Part shown: piece by piece, positions 10,754 to 20,682 of the stretch | Layout: every line of letters begins with the position of its first letter | How positions within the stretch are numbered: the first letter of the stretch is position 1 | Source: Clostridia bacterium | GTDB lineage: Bacteria; Bacillota; Clostridia; Acetivibrionales; STF1-152 | Direction of reading: 5' to 3' | Assembly: GCA_028280575.1 (NCBI GenBank) | Contig: JANQLN010000048.1 | Span: 1-64,000, forward strand | DNA length: 64,000 nt | The notes under the pieces: model-generated | The model's input: only the letters and a program-made list of their open reading frames with translations | Told to the model about the DNA's origin: nothing | The model's database searches: none | Position numbers and translations under genes: made by a program

Positions 10754-10811
10754 TTTAAACCGATAAAGGTGCAATCAGCTTGACACATAAGCATGTGCCA
10801 ACACCTTCTGC

Positions 10812-11165
10812 CTATAATGAAATTTTAACTTTTTCAACAAGCTGTGCAAAACCCTCCGAATCATTAACTGCCATGTCTGCCAGCACTTTCCTATTTAATG
10901 ATATGCCCGATTTTCTGAGACCGTTCATGAGTTTGCTATATGAAAGACCATTAATCCTTGAAGCCGCATTGATCCTGGTTATCCACAATTTTCTAAACTC
11001 TCTTTTCTTATTTCTCCTGTCCCTGTATGCATAAATCAGTGATTTCATTACTGCCTGGTTTGCAGCCCTGTACTGTTTGCTTTTTGCCCCAAAATAACCT
11101 TTAGCCAATTTAAGCACTCTTTTATGCCTTTTGCGTGTTTTCATTCCACCTTTAACTCTTGCCAT
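10812..11165 (-). CDS. rplT: 50S ribosomal protein L20
   Basis: [33 protein letters not shown]. Confidence 0.98.
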   Translation of the reverse strand: MARVKGGMKTRKRHKRVLKLAKGYFGAKSKQYRAANQAVMKSLIYAYRDRRNKKREFRKLWITRINAASRINGLSYSKLMNGLRKSGISLNRKVLADMAVNDSEGFAQLVEKVKISL

Positions 11166-11189
11166 AGTCTTAGGCCCTCCTTCCGTTTA

Positions 11190-11387
11190 TTATTTATAAG
11201 GTAGCATTTTTTTTATTGTACCTGCATTCGCACTTGATGCATATGCACCCAGTCTATGGTGTTTTTTTGCCCTTTTAGACTTTGATATTAGCCTGTGGCT
11301 TCTAAATGCATGGCTCATTTTAACCTTCCTTTTTGCCGATATTCTAAACCTCTTTTTTGAAGAGCTATGGGTTTTAAGCTTTGGCAT
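11190..11387 (-). CDS. rpmI: 50S ribosomal protein L35
   Basis: MPKLKTHSSSKKRFRISAKRKVKMSHAFRSH. Confidence 0.98.
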   Translation of the reverse strand: MPKLKTHSSSKKRFRISAKRKVKMSHAFRSHRLISKSKRAKKHHRLGAYASSANAGTIKKMLPYK

Positions 11388-11453
11388 CAGATTCTAACCT
11401 CCTTTTTCTATCGTTAATTATTTGGCTCTCATTATCAATCCAAGAAGCCTTAA

Positions 11454-11966
11454 TCAGTTTTTAGGATTAAGTATCATCATCATATTTCTGCCTTCCATTT
11501 TGGGATTTCTTTCAACCTCGCCCAGCTCACCTACAGCTTCGGCAAATTTAACAAGGATGTTTCTGCCCAAAGAGGTATGCTGCATTTCTCTTCCCCTGAA
11601 TCTAACGCTGACCTTTACTTTGTTTCCCTCTTTAAGGAATTTCTGTGTATGCCTTAGCTTTGTGTTGAAATCATGCTCCTCAATTTTGGGTCTCATCCAG
11701 ACTTCCTTGATATTAATGGTCTTTTGGTTCTTTCTAGCTTCCTTTTCCCTTTTTGCCTGCTCAAACATATATTTCCCATAATCCATTATCTTGCAAACAG
11801 GCGGATTAGCCTTTGGAGAAACCTTTACAAGGTCCAGGTTTTTTGAATTGGCTATCTTTTGTGCTTCTCTGGCAGATATTACACCGATCATTCCACCGTC
11901 TGAGTCAACCAACCTGACTTCTCTGTCCCTAATCTGTTCATTTACCATTAATCCATCTTTGCTAAT
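11454..11966 (-). CDS. infC: Translation initiation factor IF-3 (predicted ATT start)
   Basis: MVNEQIRDREVRLVDSDGGMIG; SD GGAGGTG lies downstream of the ORF-track TTG at 11984, so start is most likely ATT at 11966..11964 (ISKDGLMVNEQIR). Confidence 0.9.
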   Translation of the reverse strand: MSKDGLMVNEQIRDREVRLVDSDGGMIGVISAREAQKIANSKNLDLVKVSPKANPPVCKIMDYGKYMFEQAKREKEARKNQKTINIKEVWMRPKIEEHDFNTKLRHTQKFLKEGNKVKVSVRFRGREMQHTSLGRNILVKFAEAVGELGEVERNPKMEGRNMMMILNPKN

Positions 11967-11984
11967 AATAAAACACCTCCACAA

Positions 11985-12165
11985 AATTTTATAGCAGAAC
12001 TACTTAAATATCCTTAAAACCTATAACACTTTTTTTAAATGCAATAAAAAAAGTGGATCTAAAAAAACTATCCACATAAATACCGCATAAATATAACTTT
12101 GCAATATTAACCCTGCCGGACATGTCCGCAAGGTGAGAAGTGGAAAGCTTCTTCTTTATTTTTCA
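11985..12165 (-). ncRNA. Putative L20-type autoregulatory leader upstream of infC-rpmI-rplT
   Basis: Structured leader containing CACCTTGCGGACATGTCCGGCAGGG and GTGGAT/ATCCAC stem, between a consensus promoter and infC. Confidence 0.55.
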
Positions 12166-12170
12166 ACGTT

Positions 12171-12200
12171 ATAATAACAAAAACTTTGCATGGCTGTCAA
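12171..12200 (-). promoter_or_regulatory. Sigma-A-type promoter of the infC operon
   Basis: TTGACA (12200..12195), 18-nt spacer, TATTAT (12176..12171). Confidence 0.65.
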
Positions 12201-12525
12201 GTGTTAATTTGTATTTTTGCATTCCCAATGATAACTGTTTCATTATACACATAAATCTTCTCAATTATTAAAAATGGGAAATGCTAAAATTAATTTGAAA
12301 AAAAAATTTGTATAATAATACATACTGTCTTTGCACATAATACAAGAAAATAGATTTTGGAAGTGATAATTTGTCCGTTGAAATACACCCGTTTAGAAAA
12401 AGAACCACAAACAAATGTCCTGTTTGCGGTTCCGTTATGTATATTGTCCATTGGAGAAATAAAACCCGGAGCCTTAAATGCTTTGCTTGCCATTTTGGCT
12501 TTAATTATTCATAAGGTATTTAGTT

Positions 12526-13650
12526 TTAAACCGACAGCTCACGGGATATTTCCTTAAGTCTTACGGGAATATTAATTTTTTGAGGACATTTATCCAGGCA
12601 TTTTCCACAATTTACACACTCCTCAGGGCTTGTTCCCATATGCTCAAGCTTTCCGTATTCTTTATATTTCTCCCTCGCATATTCCGTTAATTTATATACC
12701 CTGTGATATATCATTGTCTGAAAAACATCGGGAATCTTTATCCCCTTTGGACATGGTATGCAATAAGAACATCCCGTGCAGTAAAGGTTCGCAAGCTCCT
12801 TGGTTTCGGCAAGCATTTTATCTATACTATTCCTTTCCGCATCTGCAAGTTTTGAATCCCTTGACGCTGCTTCACAATTTTGCCTTACCATTTCAATGGT
12901 TCCCATTCCGGATAAAGCACAGCTTACATTGCTGTTACTTATTACAAACCTGAGTGCAAGCTCTGAAGAACTCTTTGCACTCTCACCTATCTTATCAATA
13001 AAAAGCTCCGACGGATATGCAAGCCTGCCGCCCCCAACAGGACCCATTATAACTGTGCCAAGTCCTTTCCGGGCTGCATATGCTATCGATTCTTCATTAC
13101 TTTTATCCAGTAAATTATACTGGCAAAGAACACTTTCAAAAGCTCCTGTATCAATAATTTCCTTCATGACGCCGGCCTTGTCATGAAAGGAAAATGAAAT
13201 GTGTTTGATGAGTCCCTCACTTTTGGCTTTTTCAGCTTCATCAATCAGCTTCAGCTTTAAAACAGTATCATTGAAATTCTTTTTATTAAGAGCATGGAAA
13301 TGATAAAAATCTATATAATCGACATCCAATTTTCTAAGCTGTTCTACAAGCAGCCTGTAATAATCGGAAGTTTCCTTGACATCCCATGTGGGAATCTTGG
13401 TAGAGAGATATACCTTATCCCTGTAGCCTTTCAAAGCTTTTCCAACAACTATCTCGCTTTCACCCTTGCAGTAAAAATGGGCAGTATCAATATAGTTTAC
13501 TCCCAGGTCAAAAGCCTTATGTATCATTGGAATTGCCTTGTCTTCATCAACATGCCATTCTTCACCCTCTCCGCACGTTGGCAAGCGCATTGCTCCAAAT
13601 CCCAGCACTGAAATGTCAACACCCGTATTGCCGAATTTTCTGTATTTCAC
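12526..13650 (-). CDS. Aldo/keto reductase with C-terminal 4Fe-4S ferredoxin domain
   Basis: 374 aa; MKYRKFGNTGVDISVLGFGAMRLP; CTGCSYCIPCP and CVNCGKCLDKCP. Confidence 0.95.
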   Translation of the reverse strand: MKYRKFGNTGVDISVLGFGAMRLPTCGEGEEWHVDEDKAIPMIHKAFDLGVNYIDTAHFYCKGESEIVVGKALKGYRDKVYLSTKIPTWDVKETSDYYRLLVEQLRKLDVDYIDFYHFHALNKKNFNDTVLKLKLIDEAEKAKSEGLIKHISFSFHDKAGVMKEIIDTGAFESVLCQYNLLDKSNEESIAYAARKGLGTVIMGPVGGGRLAYPSELFIDKIGESAKSSSELALRFVISNSNVSCALSGMGTIEMVRQNCEAASRDSKLADAERNSIDKMLAETKELANLYCTGCSYCIPCPKGIKIPDVFQTMIYHRVYKLTEYAREKYKEYGKLEHMGTSPEECVNCGKCLDKCPQKINIPVRLKEISRELSV

Positions 13651-13729
13651 AAAAACACCCCTCTAATACAATGATTTAACTTATTTATATATATAAATAT
13701 ATTAACTAATATAAAAACAAATGTCAAGA

Positions 13730-14026
13730 TTATGAAGAATAATTTTCTATTATGTTTTTAAGCTGCTTAATGGTTTGCTCGAAATTTTCAATATCAATCC
13801 AATAATAAACATCCCTGCACATCTTGCGGCATTTGACCAGCCCTGCATTCTTTAAAACATTTAGATGGTGAGATACGGTAGGCTGCGGAACATTAAGCTC
13901 TTCCGACAGCTCCGTTACATTATATACTTCACGGCATTCATCCGAGTCAGGCAGTAATTCCAATATCTTTAACCGGCCTGGGTCTCCAAGACTCTTTAGC
14001 GCCTTTGCTACCTTTTCAAAATCCAT
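13730..14026 (-). CDS. ArsR-family winged-helix regulator
   Basis: MDFEKVAKALKSLGDPGRLKILELL...LNVPQPTVSHHLNVLKNAGLV; SD GGAGG before ATG at 14026. Confidence 0.9.
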   Translation of the reverse strand: MDFEKVAKALKSLGDPGRLKILELLPDSDECREVYNVTELSEELNVPQPTVSHHLNVLKNAGLVKCRKMCRDVYYWIDIENFEQTIKQLKNIIENYSS

Positions 14027-14043
14027 ATGCAAAACCTCCATAT

Positions 14044-14682
14044 TCAGCTTATATCAATATCATCAAAAACTATTGGTATTAACCTTTTAAATTCTTCAAG
14101 TATTGGAATTGCAACCTCTCTCATTTGGGGATGGGCGTCACGGGCGGTCCTTAAAATAAAGAAGTTCCTCCACGACCTTAAATTCATTGTCATAGCAATC
14201 TCAGTTTTAAGTGAATTGGGAAGTATGCTGCGGGCTTCCTGCGGTTTTGCACCCATTTCAACCAGTTCCAGATACTTTTTTTCAATGCTTTCCATAACAC
14301 TTTCCCAAATCTCATATTTCCTTTTGTCTTCTTCATTGTCTGAATCCCAAAAGAACGGCTTAACAAATGTGAGCTGGTTGTCATACTTATCCTTGCTGTA
14401 ATTACAATACCGGGTGCTTTCCTGGGAGTATGACCCATGCCTGTGCCTTACAATTTCATGGGTAACCCCCCGGTCACATATAATACGCACTGTTACCGAG
14501 AAGTGCTCAATTACGGATTCATGTCCCCGCTTTATAAGGCCTGCAACAAACTTTTTTGCAGATTGTGAGGTTATTTTTTCCTCACTTTTATAGCATGTCC
14601 TGCCGGCCTTTTCAATATTCCTTAGAATCTTATCCCCGTCTACCTCTGATTCTATTGCAAACGACGGCTTAACTACCTTCAT
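14044..14682 (-). CDS. thyX: FAD-dependent thymidylate synthase
   Basis: RHRHGSYSQESTRYCNYS (RHRxxSxNxxSxR-like motif); likely start MKVVKPSFAIESE. Confidence 0.95.
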   Translation of the reverse strand: MKVVKPSFAIESEVDGDKILRNIEKAGRTCYKSEEKITSQSAKKFVAGLIKRGHESVIEHFSVTVRIICDRGVTHEIVRHRHGSYSQESTRYCNYSKDKYDNQLTFVKPFFWDSDNEEDKRKYEIWESVMESIEKKYLELVEMGAKPQEARSILPNSLKTEIAMTMNLRSWRNFFILRTARDAHPQMREVAIPILEEFKRLIPIVFDDIDIS

Positions 14683-14731
14683 TAAATCACTCCATATTTT
14701 ATTCTTAATACATTTTAACATTAAAAAAAGA

Positions 14732-14769
14732 CTGCCGCAATGCAAAAGTTCACTTTTGCATTGCGGCAG
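14732..14769 (-). terminator. Strong terminator after the uracil permease gene
   Basis: 17-bp perfect stem CTGCCGCAATGCAAAAG-TTCA-CTTTTGCATTGCGGCAG, T7 tract on the minus strand. Confidence 0.85.
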
Positions 14770-14783
14770 CCTGTATTTAATTT

Positions 14784-16088
14784 TTACAACTCTTTTGGAA
14801 GCACCTTGTTGGCAATAATGCCCAAAAATGCCGCAATAAATAGTCCTGAAAGATTAAAGGTTTCACTGACCTGGATACCGCTAACTCCAGGTCCGTTCCA
14901 GACAGAAATACCAATACCTGTTGTTAAAATTATTGCTACAATGAAAAGATTCCTGCTGTGGGCAAAATCCAATTTGGCTTCTGCCAAAGTCCTTATGCCG
15001 ATACTGGCTATCATACCGAACAGGATCATTGACACACCACCCATTACAGGAAGGGGTATGGTTTGCAGTATGGCACCGAATTTGCCCACCAGGCTGAGTA
15101 TAATTGCAAATACGGCCGCTATTCTTAAAACAGATGCTTTGTAGTTCTTTGTTACAGCAAGAACGCCCGTATTTTCACTATATGTGGTATTTGCAGGACC
15201 GCCAAGAAAACCTGCAAACATAGTTGCAATACCATCACCGATAACAGTTCTATGAAGCCCCGGGTCTTTGAAGAAATCTTTTTTAACAACCGCACCGTTA
15301 GTTGTAATATCCCCAATATGCTCCATAAAGGTTACAATTGCAACAGGCGCAATAAGCCCTATTGCCGACCAGCTAAATTTGGGCAAAGTAAAAAAATCAC
15401 CTTCAAATATTGCTTTGAAGTTAAACCATTCGGAATTTACAACGGCTGAAGTGTCCACAAGCTTGGAGACACCGTTTATTCCTATACCATCAAGTATAAG
15501 GCAGAGGATATAACCGGAAAATATACCGATCAATATAGGAACCAGCTTGAAAAACCCTTTTGTAAAGATCATAATCAGAGCTATTACAAGCACAACAAAT
15601 AAAGCTATTAACCAGTTAACCAGCAGTTGATTTCCCGTTAAGACCGCACTTAAGTCAGGCTTCATATTTATATTCCTGACAGCAACCGGACCAAGCATAA
15701 GACCGATAACAACAATAACAGGACCGGTAACAACAGGCGGAACAAAGCTTTTTACGGTTTCCACACCGGCAAAATAAATAAGCAGCGCTATCAACAAATA
15801 GATTACACCGGCAGCCATTATACCACCGCCGGCCTGGGCAATCCCATGCTTTGCAACTACGGTAGAAATACCTGCAATAAAAGCAAAGCTGGAACCTAAA
15901 AATACAGGAACCTTACCTTTAGTAACAAAATGGAAAAGCAGTGTACCCACACCTGCCGTAAATAAAGCCACCGCAGGACTCAGCCCTGTAAGCAGAGGTA
16001 CGAGAACCGTAGCGCCAAACATGGCAAAAAGGTGCTGCAAGCCCAGGACTAAATCCTTTCCCCCTATAGTACTTGAATCTTTTTGCAT
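14784..16088 (-). CDS. uraA: Uracil permease / NCS2-family transporter
   Basis: 434 aa; LGLQHLFAMFGATVLVPLLTGLSPAVALFTAGVGTLLFH. Confidence 0.9.
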   Translation of the reverse strand: MQKDSSTIGGKDLVLGLQHLFAMFGATVLVPLLTGLSPAVALFTAGVGTLLFHFVTKGKVPVFLGSSFAFIAGISTVVAKHGIAQAGGGIMAAGVIYLLIALLIYFAGVETVKSFVPPVVTGPVIVVIGLMLGPVAVRNINMKPDLSAVLTGNQLLVNWLIALFVVLVIALIMIFTKGFFKLVPILIGIFSGYILCLILDGIGINGVSKLVDTSAVVNSEWFNFKAIFEGDFFTLPKFSWSAIGLIAPVAIVTFMEHIGDITTNGAVVKKDFFKDPGLHRTVIGDGIATMFAGFLGGPANTTYSENTGVLAVTKNYKASVLRIAAVFAIILSLVGKFGAILQTIPLPVMGGVSMILFGMIASIGIRTLAEAKLDFAHSRNLFIVAIILTTGIGISVWNGPGVSGIQVSETFNLSGLFIAAFLGIIANKVLPKEL

Positions 16089-16383
16089 ACAAAAACCCTC
16101 CTTGAAAAAATATAAATTATTACATAAGCAGATTGCTCTGCATACAAAAGCTTCCTGCCAAAGGTAGGAAGCTAATAAATGTACAATGCACGGAAGTTAC
16201 TATCCAAAAAAATCAGTACGTTAAATATTTCCAAACCCCATCAAACTTTCAAAGCCAAATTAAAGGTTATAACCAATTTTCATCTATATTATATCATGTA
16301 AAGACCATACTTATATATCGACATTATTATACATTATCGTACGAAATATGTCTACTAAATTTAACAAAAATATTACTTTTATA

Positions 16384-18291
16384 TTACAATTCCCTTTTCT
16401 TTATTTCTTCGACAATACTTTCAGTAAATTCTTCCAGAGGCCTGGTTCCCATATCCCCTTCCTTTCTTGACCTTACAGCTACCGCATTGTCCTCGACTTC
16501 CTTGTCTCCCAAAACAAGTATATAGGGTACCCTTTCCATTCTGGCCTCCCTGATCCTGTAGCCGATTTTTTCATTCCTCCTGTCTATTTCAGTCCTTACG
16601 CCCTTTTCCCTTAAAACACTATTCACCTTTTTTGCGTAATCAATATGCTTTTCAATCAAAGGGAGTATCTTAACCTGCACCGGTGCAAGCCATGCCGGAA
16701 ATGCTCCGGCATAATGCTCTGTAAGAATGGCAATAAACCTCTCTATACTGCCGAAAACAACCCTGTGTATTGTAACAGGCCTGTGCTTTTCTCCATCTGC
16801 TCCAATATAGGAGAGGTCGAATCTTTCGGGCAGCTGGAAATCCAACTGGATGGTTCCGCACTGCCATGTACGGCCGATTGTATCTTCCAGGTGAAAATCT
16901 ATCTTAGGTCCGTAAAAGGCACCGTCACCTTCATTTATCCTGTACGACATTTTTTTTGTATCAAGTGCATCCTTAAGTGCATTTATTGCCATATTCCACT
17001 GCTCGGCAGTCCCCAGGGAATCTTCCGGTTGAGTGGATAATTCTACATGGTATTTGAATCCAAAAACGCTGTAAAATTCATCTATCAAATCTATTACTCC
17101 AATGACTTCATCCTTTATATGGTCTTCAGTCATGAAAATATGGGCATCATCCTGGGTAAAGCACCTTACCCTCATAAGTCCATGAAGTGTACCTGATAAT
17201 TCATGCCTGTGGACAAGACCCAGCTCACCGACCCTTAACGGCAGCTCCCTGTATGAGTGCAGGTCCCTGTTATAAATAAGCATGCCTCCAGGGCAGTTCA
17301 TAGGCTTTATAGCATAATCCACCTCATCTATTTTTGTCAGGTACATATTTTCCTTATAATGATCCCAATGCCCTGACCTGTGCCACAGCTCTTCATTGAG
17401 TATAACCGGTGTTTTCACCTCATGATACCCTCTTTTCTCATGCTCTTTACGCCAGTAGCTTTCCAGTTCATTCCTTATTATCATGCCCTTGGGAAGAAAA
17501 AATGGAAAACCCGGACCTTCTTCAAATATGTCAAATAATTGAAGCTCTTTGCCCAATTTCCTGTGATCTCTCTTTTTTGCTTCTTCAAGCCTGTCAAGAT
17601 ACTCCTCAAGCATGCTGTTTTTCGGAAATGAGGTCCCATATATCCTCTGCAGCATCTTGTTGTTTTCGTCGCCCCTCCAGTAGGCTCCTGCTACGGAAAG
17701 AAGCTTGAATGCCTTTATCTTTCCTGTAGACGGTATATGAGGCCCTGCACAAAGATCCACAAAGCCGTTTTGCCGGTAAAATGATATTTCTTCTCCTTCA
17801 GGCAGGCTCTCTATGAGCTCTACCTTGTATGGTTCATCATTATCCTTCATCAATTTTACCGCATCATCCTTTTTCAAAGTAAACCTCTCCAGCCTGATAT
17901 CTTCTTTGATAATCTTTTTCATTTCAGCTTCTATGCCTTCAAGCTGTTCAATTGTAAAGGGCTTGTCGATATCAAAATCATAATAAAAACCGTTTTCAAT
18001 GGCAGGTCCTATTGCAAGCTTTGCTCCGGGATAAAGCCTTTTAACAGCCTGGGCAAGGATGTGGGAGCTTGTATGCCTGTAGGCATCCCTTCCTCCCTCA
18101 TCTTCAAATTTTAAAAGGTTAAGCTCACAATCCTTATCAATTTTCGTAGATAAATCCGTTACCTTACCGTCAATTTCAGCAGCAACAACTACCCTTGCCA
18201 ATCCTTTGCTGATATCTTTTGCAACGTCAAAAGCAGTAATCTCCATGCCATATTCCTTTACACTTCCGTCTTTAAGTGTTACCTTTAACAT
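16384..18291 (-). CDS. thrS: Threonyl-tRNA synthetase
   Basis: 635 aa; TGS, class II aaRS motifs and anticodon-binding domain. Confidence 0.98.
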   Translation of the reverse strand: MLKVTLKDGSVKEYGMEITAFDVAKDISKGLARVVVAAEIDGKVTDLSTKIDKDCELNLLKFEDEGGRDAYRHTSSHILAQAVKRLYPGAKLAIGPAIENGFYYDFDIDKPFTIEQLEGIEAEMKKIIKEDIRLERFTLKKDDAVKLMKDNDEPYKVELIESLPEGEEISFYRQNGFVDLCAGPHIPSTGKIKAFKLLSVAGAYWRGDENNKMLQRIYGTSFPKNSMLEEYLDRLEEAKKRDHRKLGKELQLFDIFEEGPGFPFFLPKGMIIRNELESYWRKEHEKRGYHEVKTPVILNEELWHRSGHWDHYKENMYLTKIDEVDYAIKPMNCPGGMLIYNRDLHSYRELPLRVGELGLVHRHELSGTLHGLMRVRCFTQDDAHIFMTEDHIKDEVIGVIDLIDEFYSVFGFKYHVELSTQPEDSLGTAEQWNMAINALKDALDTKKMSYRINEGDGAFYGPKIDFHLEDTIGRTWQCGTIQLDFQLPERFDLSYIGADGEKHRPVTIHRVVFGSIERFIAILTEHYAGAFPAWLAPVQVKILPLIEKHIDYAKKVNSVLREKGVRTEIDRRNEKIGYRIREARMERVPYILVLGDKEVEDNAVAVRSRKEGDMGTRPLEEFTESIVEEIKKREL

Positions 18292-18549
18292 AATAAAACC
18301 TCCTCCAAATAAAAAACTCCCGTTCCTCTGTACCGTACATCACAAATACAAAGGGACGAGAGTATTATCCCGTGGTTCCACCCTAATTGGTTCTCATAAT
18401 GATTATAACGTAAATCACCGTTCAAGCTCAAAAGGTGGTTTCAATCAAGCAAATCGCAAAAGTGCTTTCAGCCGGCGGCACCTTCTCTCTTGGGCAACAA
18501 ACTGCTTAATCTACTTGTCTTTATCACAGCCTGATGAAATTTCTAATTT
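18292..18549 (-). ncRNA. T-box leader (Thr) upstream of thrS
   Basis: Minus strand AGGGTGGAACCACGGG T-box sequence; downstream hairpin-rich region; candidate specifier ACC in GATTGAAACCACC. Confidence 0.92.
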
Positions 18550-18555
18550 TAGCTT

Positions 18556-18585
18556 ATTATAATACTATAATAAGGCTTATGTCAA
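18556..18585 (-). promoter_or_regulatory. Promoter of the thrS T-box transcript
   Basis: TTGACA (18585..18580), 18-nt spacer, TATAAT (18561..18556). Confidence 0.75.
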
Positions 18586-18595
18586 GGCATTATCA

Positions 18596-19132
18596 TTAAA
18601 ATTCAGGTTCTATAAGTCCATAATCTCCGCTCTTTCTTTTATATACAACGTTTGCTTTTTCGGTTTCCGCATTACTGAACATAAAAAACTCATGTCCGAG
18701 AAGGTTCATTTGAAGTATCGCCTCTTCCACATTCATAGGTTTGATTGCAAACTTTTTGGAACGGACTATGTTGAATTCTTCCTCGTTATTGCCCAGACCG
18801 TTAGCTCCATTGTTAAAAAACTCAGGTGTATGTGAATTGTCGTGAAGACGTTTTTTCAGCCTTGTTTTATTTTTTATTATTTGCCTTTCAATAATATCAA
18901 TTGCCTTGTCAATGGAAGCATACATATCCGAGCTGGATTCCTCCGCTCTTATTAAAACTCCGTTAAATGGTATTGTTACCTCCAATATGTGCCTGTTCTT
19001 TTCAACACTCATAGTAACATGTACATCTGTGTCAGGTTTAAAAAATTTTTTGAGCTTGCCAAGTTTTTTAGTTACCTGGTCCTTTAATGCAGGAGTTACA
19101 TTAAAACTCTTTCCGCTTACAATGAATTTCAT
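18596..19132 (-). CDS. hpf: Ribosome hibernation promoting factor (long form)
   Basis: MKFIVSGKSFNVTPALKDQVTKKLGKLKKFF; C-terminal MNVEEAILQMNLLGHEFFMFSNAETEKANVVYKRKSGDYGLI. Confidence 0.95.
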   Translation of the reverse strand: MKFIVSGKSFNVTPALKDQVTKKLGKLKKFFKPDTDVHVTMSVEKNRHILEVTIPFNGVLIRAEESSSDMYASIDKAIDIIERQIIKNKTRLKKRLHDNSHTPEFFNNGANGLGNNEEEFNIVRSKKFAIKPMNVEEAILQMNLLGHEFFMFSNAETEKANVVYKRKSGDYGLIEPEF

Positions 19133-19503
19133 AAAACCAATCCCCTTCCGCCTGGATAAACATTATTGCTTACCTTAAATTTGATGTTGAATTCATTAGT
19201 TAATTTTACCCTACTATTAACAATTATAAAACAAAATCATAAATAAATAAACATATATAAAGTAATTTGGACATAATAAAAACGGGAAAATATCGATCAA
19301 TTAACTTATAACTTTTGTTTATTGAATATTCGGCAAGGTACTAGTATATCATTTCCTCAAATTGGGATAATGAACTGTCCTGAAAAGTCTTTATTTAAGA
19401 ATATTTTATGATATAATATTCATAAATGCACTGCAATTCAGCCCTTGATTTTATGTGTTACAGACCGCTAATCGTTAATATTGAGGGAAAAAGGATATAT
19501 GCT

Positions 19504-20409
19504 ATGGAAAGTATAATTGATGTTATTAATAAAAGGCTTTTAAATATAGATAAGATTGGTTTTGGACGACACACTTTTACCATCACTTTGGGTAATGAAT
19601 TTTTTAATGCGAAAGTGGGCTTATTACATGATACCCATTGTCATTCCTGTTTTGAAATTCACTATGTAGCAAAAGGAAGGATTTTAATGAAGATAGGACA
19701 GGAAAGGCTTGAAATCAATGAGGGAGGATTTGTTATTATCAAGCCTCATGCTTACCATACAACATTTATAGACAGTGAAATTAATAACACATTAAGATGC
19801 AGCTTTACATTTTCATACAGTCTAAGAAAGCGTAAAAAAAATGAGGATGTTTTTGCCAGGCAAGATGCTGCCATCAAAAATATTATTGGAATGAAAAGCT
19901 TTTTATATGGCAAGTCCGAAAAAATATATGAAAGCCTATTAAATATACATGATGAAATAGAATCCGACAGTATATTTTCCCGAAAGAACATACAGGCATC
20001 TTTCACAAGGATATTCATAGAGATTTTCAGGTCGACACAAAAAAATCTGCATAAGCAAACGCCTGCAAAAAAAACTTTGTATGAAAAAAGAAATTATATA
20101 ATTGATTCATACTTTACCGAGAATTACATGAATTCTGAGGCTGGTATAAAAGAGCTTTCGGAAATAACCTGCATAAGCATCAGGCAGCTTGAGAGAGTAA
20201 TGCTGAAAATTTACGGATGTTCATTCAGGGAAAAATTGACTTCAATAAGAATTGAACAGGCAAAGCATCTTCTTTTAAGTACACAGATTAGTGTGGAAAA
20301 AATATCACAGCAGACAGGTTTTTTCAACCTGACATATTTTTACCGGGTGTTTAAAAAAAAGACAGGTTTGACACCGGGAAAATTCAGGATAAATAGTATT
20401 GATCCGTAA
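19504..20409 (+). CDS. AraC-family regulator with cupin sensor domain
   Basis: HCHSCFEIHYVAKGRILMKIG cupin; C-terminal double HTH (KISQQTGFFNLTYFYRVFKKKTGLTPGKFR). Start at ATG 19504 preferred because the ORF-track N-terminus overlaps a repeat. Confidence 0.9.
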   Translation: MESIIDVINKRLLNIDKIGFGRHTFTITLGNEFFNAKVGLLHDTHCHSCFEIHYVAKGRILMKIGQERLEINEGGFVIIKPHAYHTTFIDSEINNTLRCSFTFSYSLRKRKKNEDVFARQDAAIKNIIGMKSFLYGKSEKIYESLLNIHDEIESDSIFSRKNIQASFTRIFIEIFRSTQKNLHKQTPAKKTLYEKRNYIIDSYFTENYMNSEAGIKELSEITCISIRQLERVMLKIYGCSFREKLTSIRIEQAKHLLLSTQISVEKISQQTGFFNLTYFYRVFKKKTGLTPGKFRINSIDP

Positions 20410-20682
20410 CCACTTCCGTGAAAATATAGAATTGAAATATAGTAAAAGAAAAAGCGCCTGTTTTTAAACATAATATCCAATAATATGAAAAATCATTATA
20501 CAAAAACGACATCAAACCAATAGATTAGTCTTCTCTATTCATTTAATCCCGGATACCGTTATAGTAAATTATATAGTGAGAACATTAAAATGCACGGGCA
20601 GGTTTGCAGAGTAATGCTGCTGCCTTGTTGTATGAAGCTTTTGCAAGCTTAAACCTTAATATAGCATAAAGGAGATTTTAAC

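Noticed and set aside
12290-12557. Small overlapping ORFs between the infC promoter and the aldo/keto reductase
   Set aside because: Both-strand overlap, no family similarity seen, no convincing coding signal.
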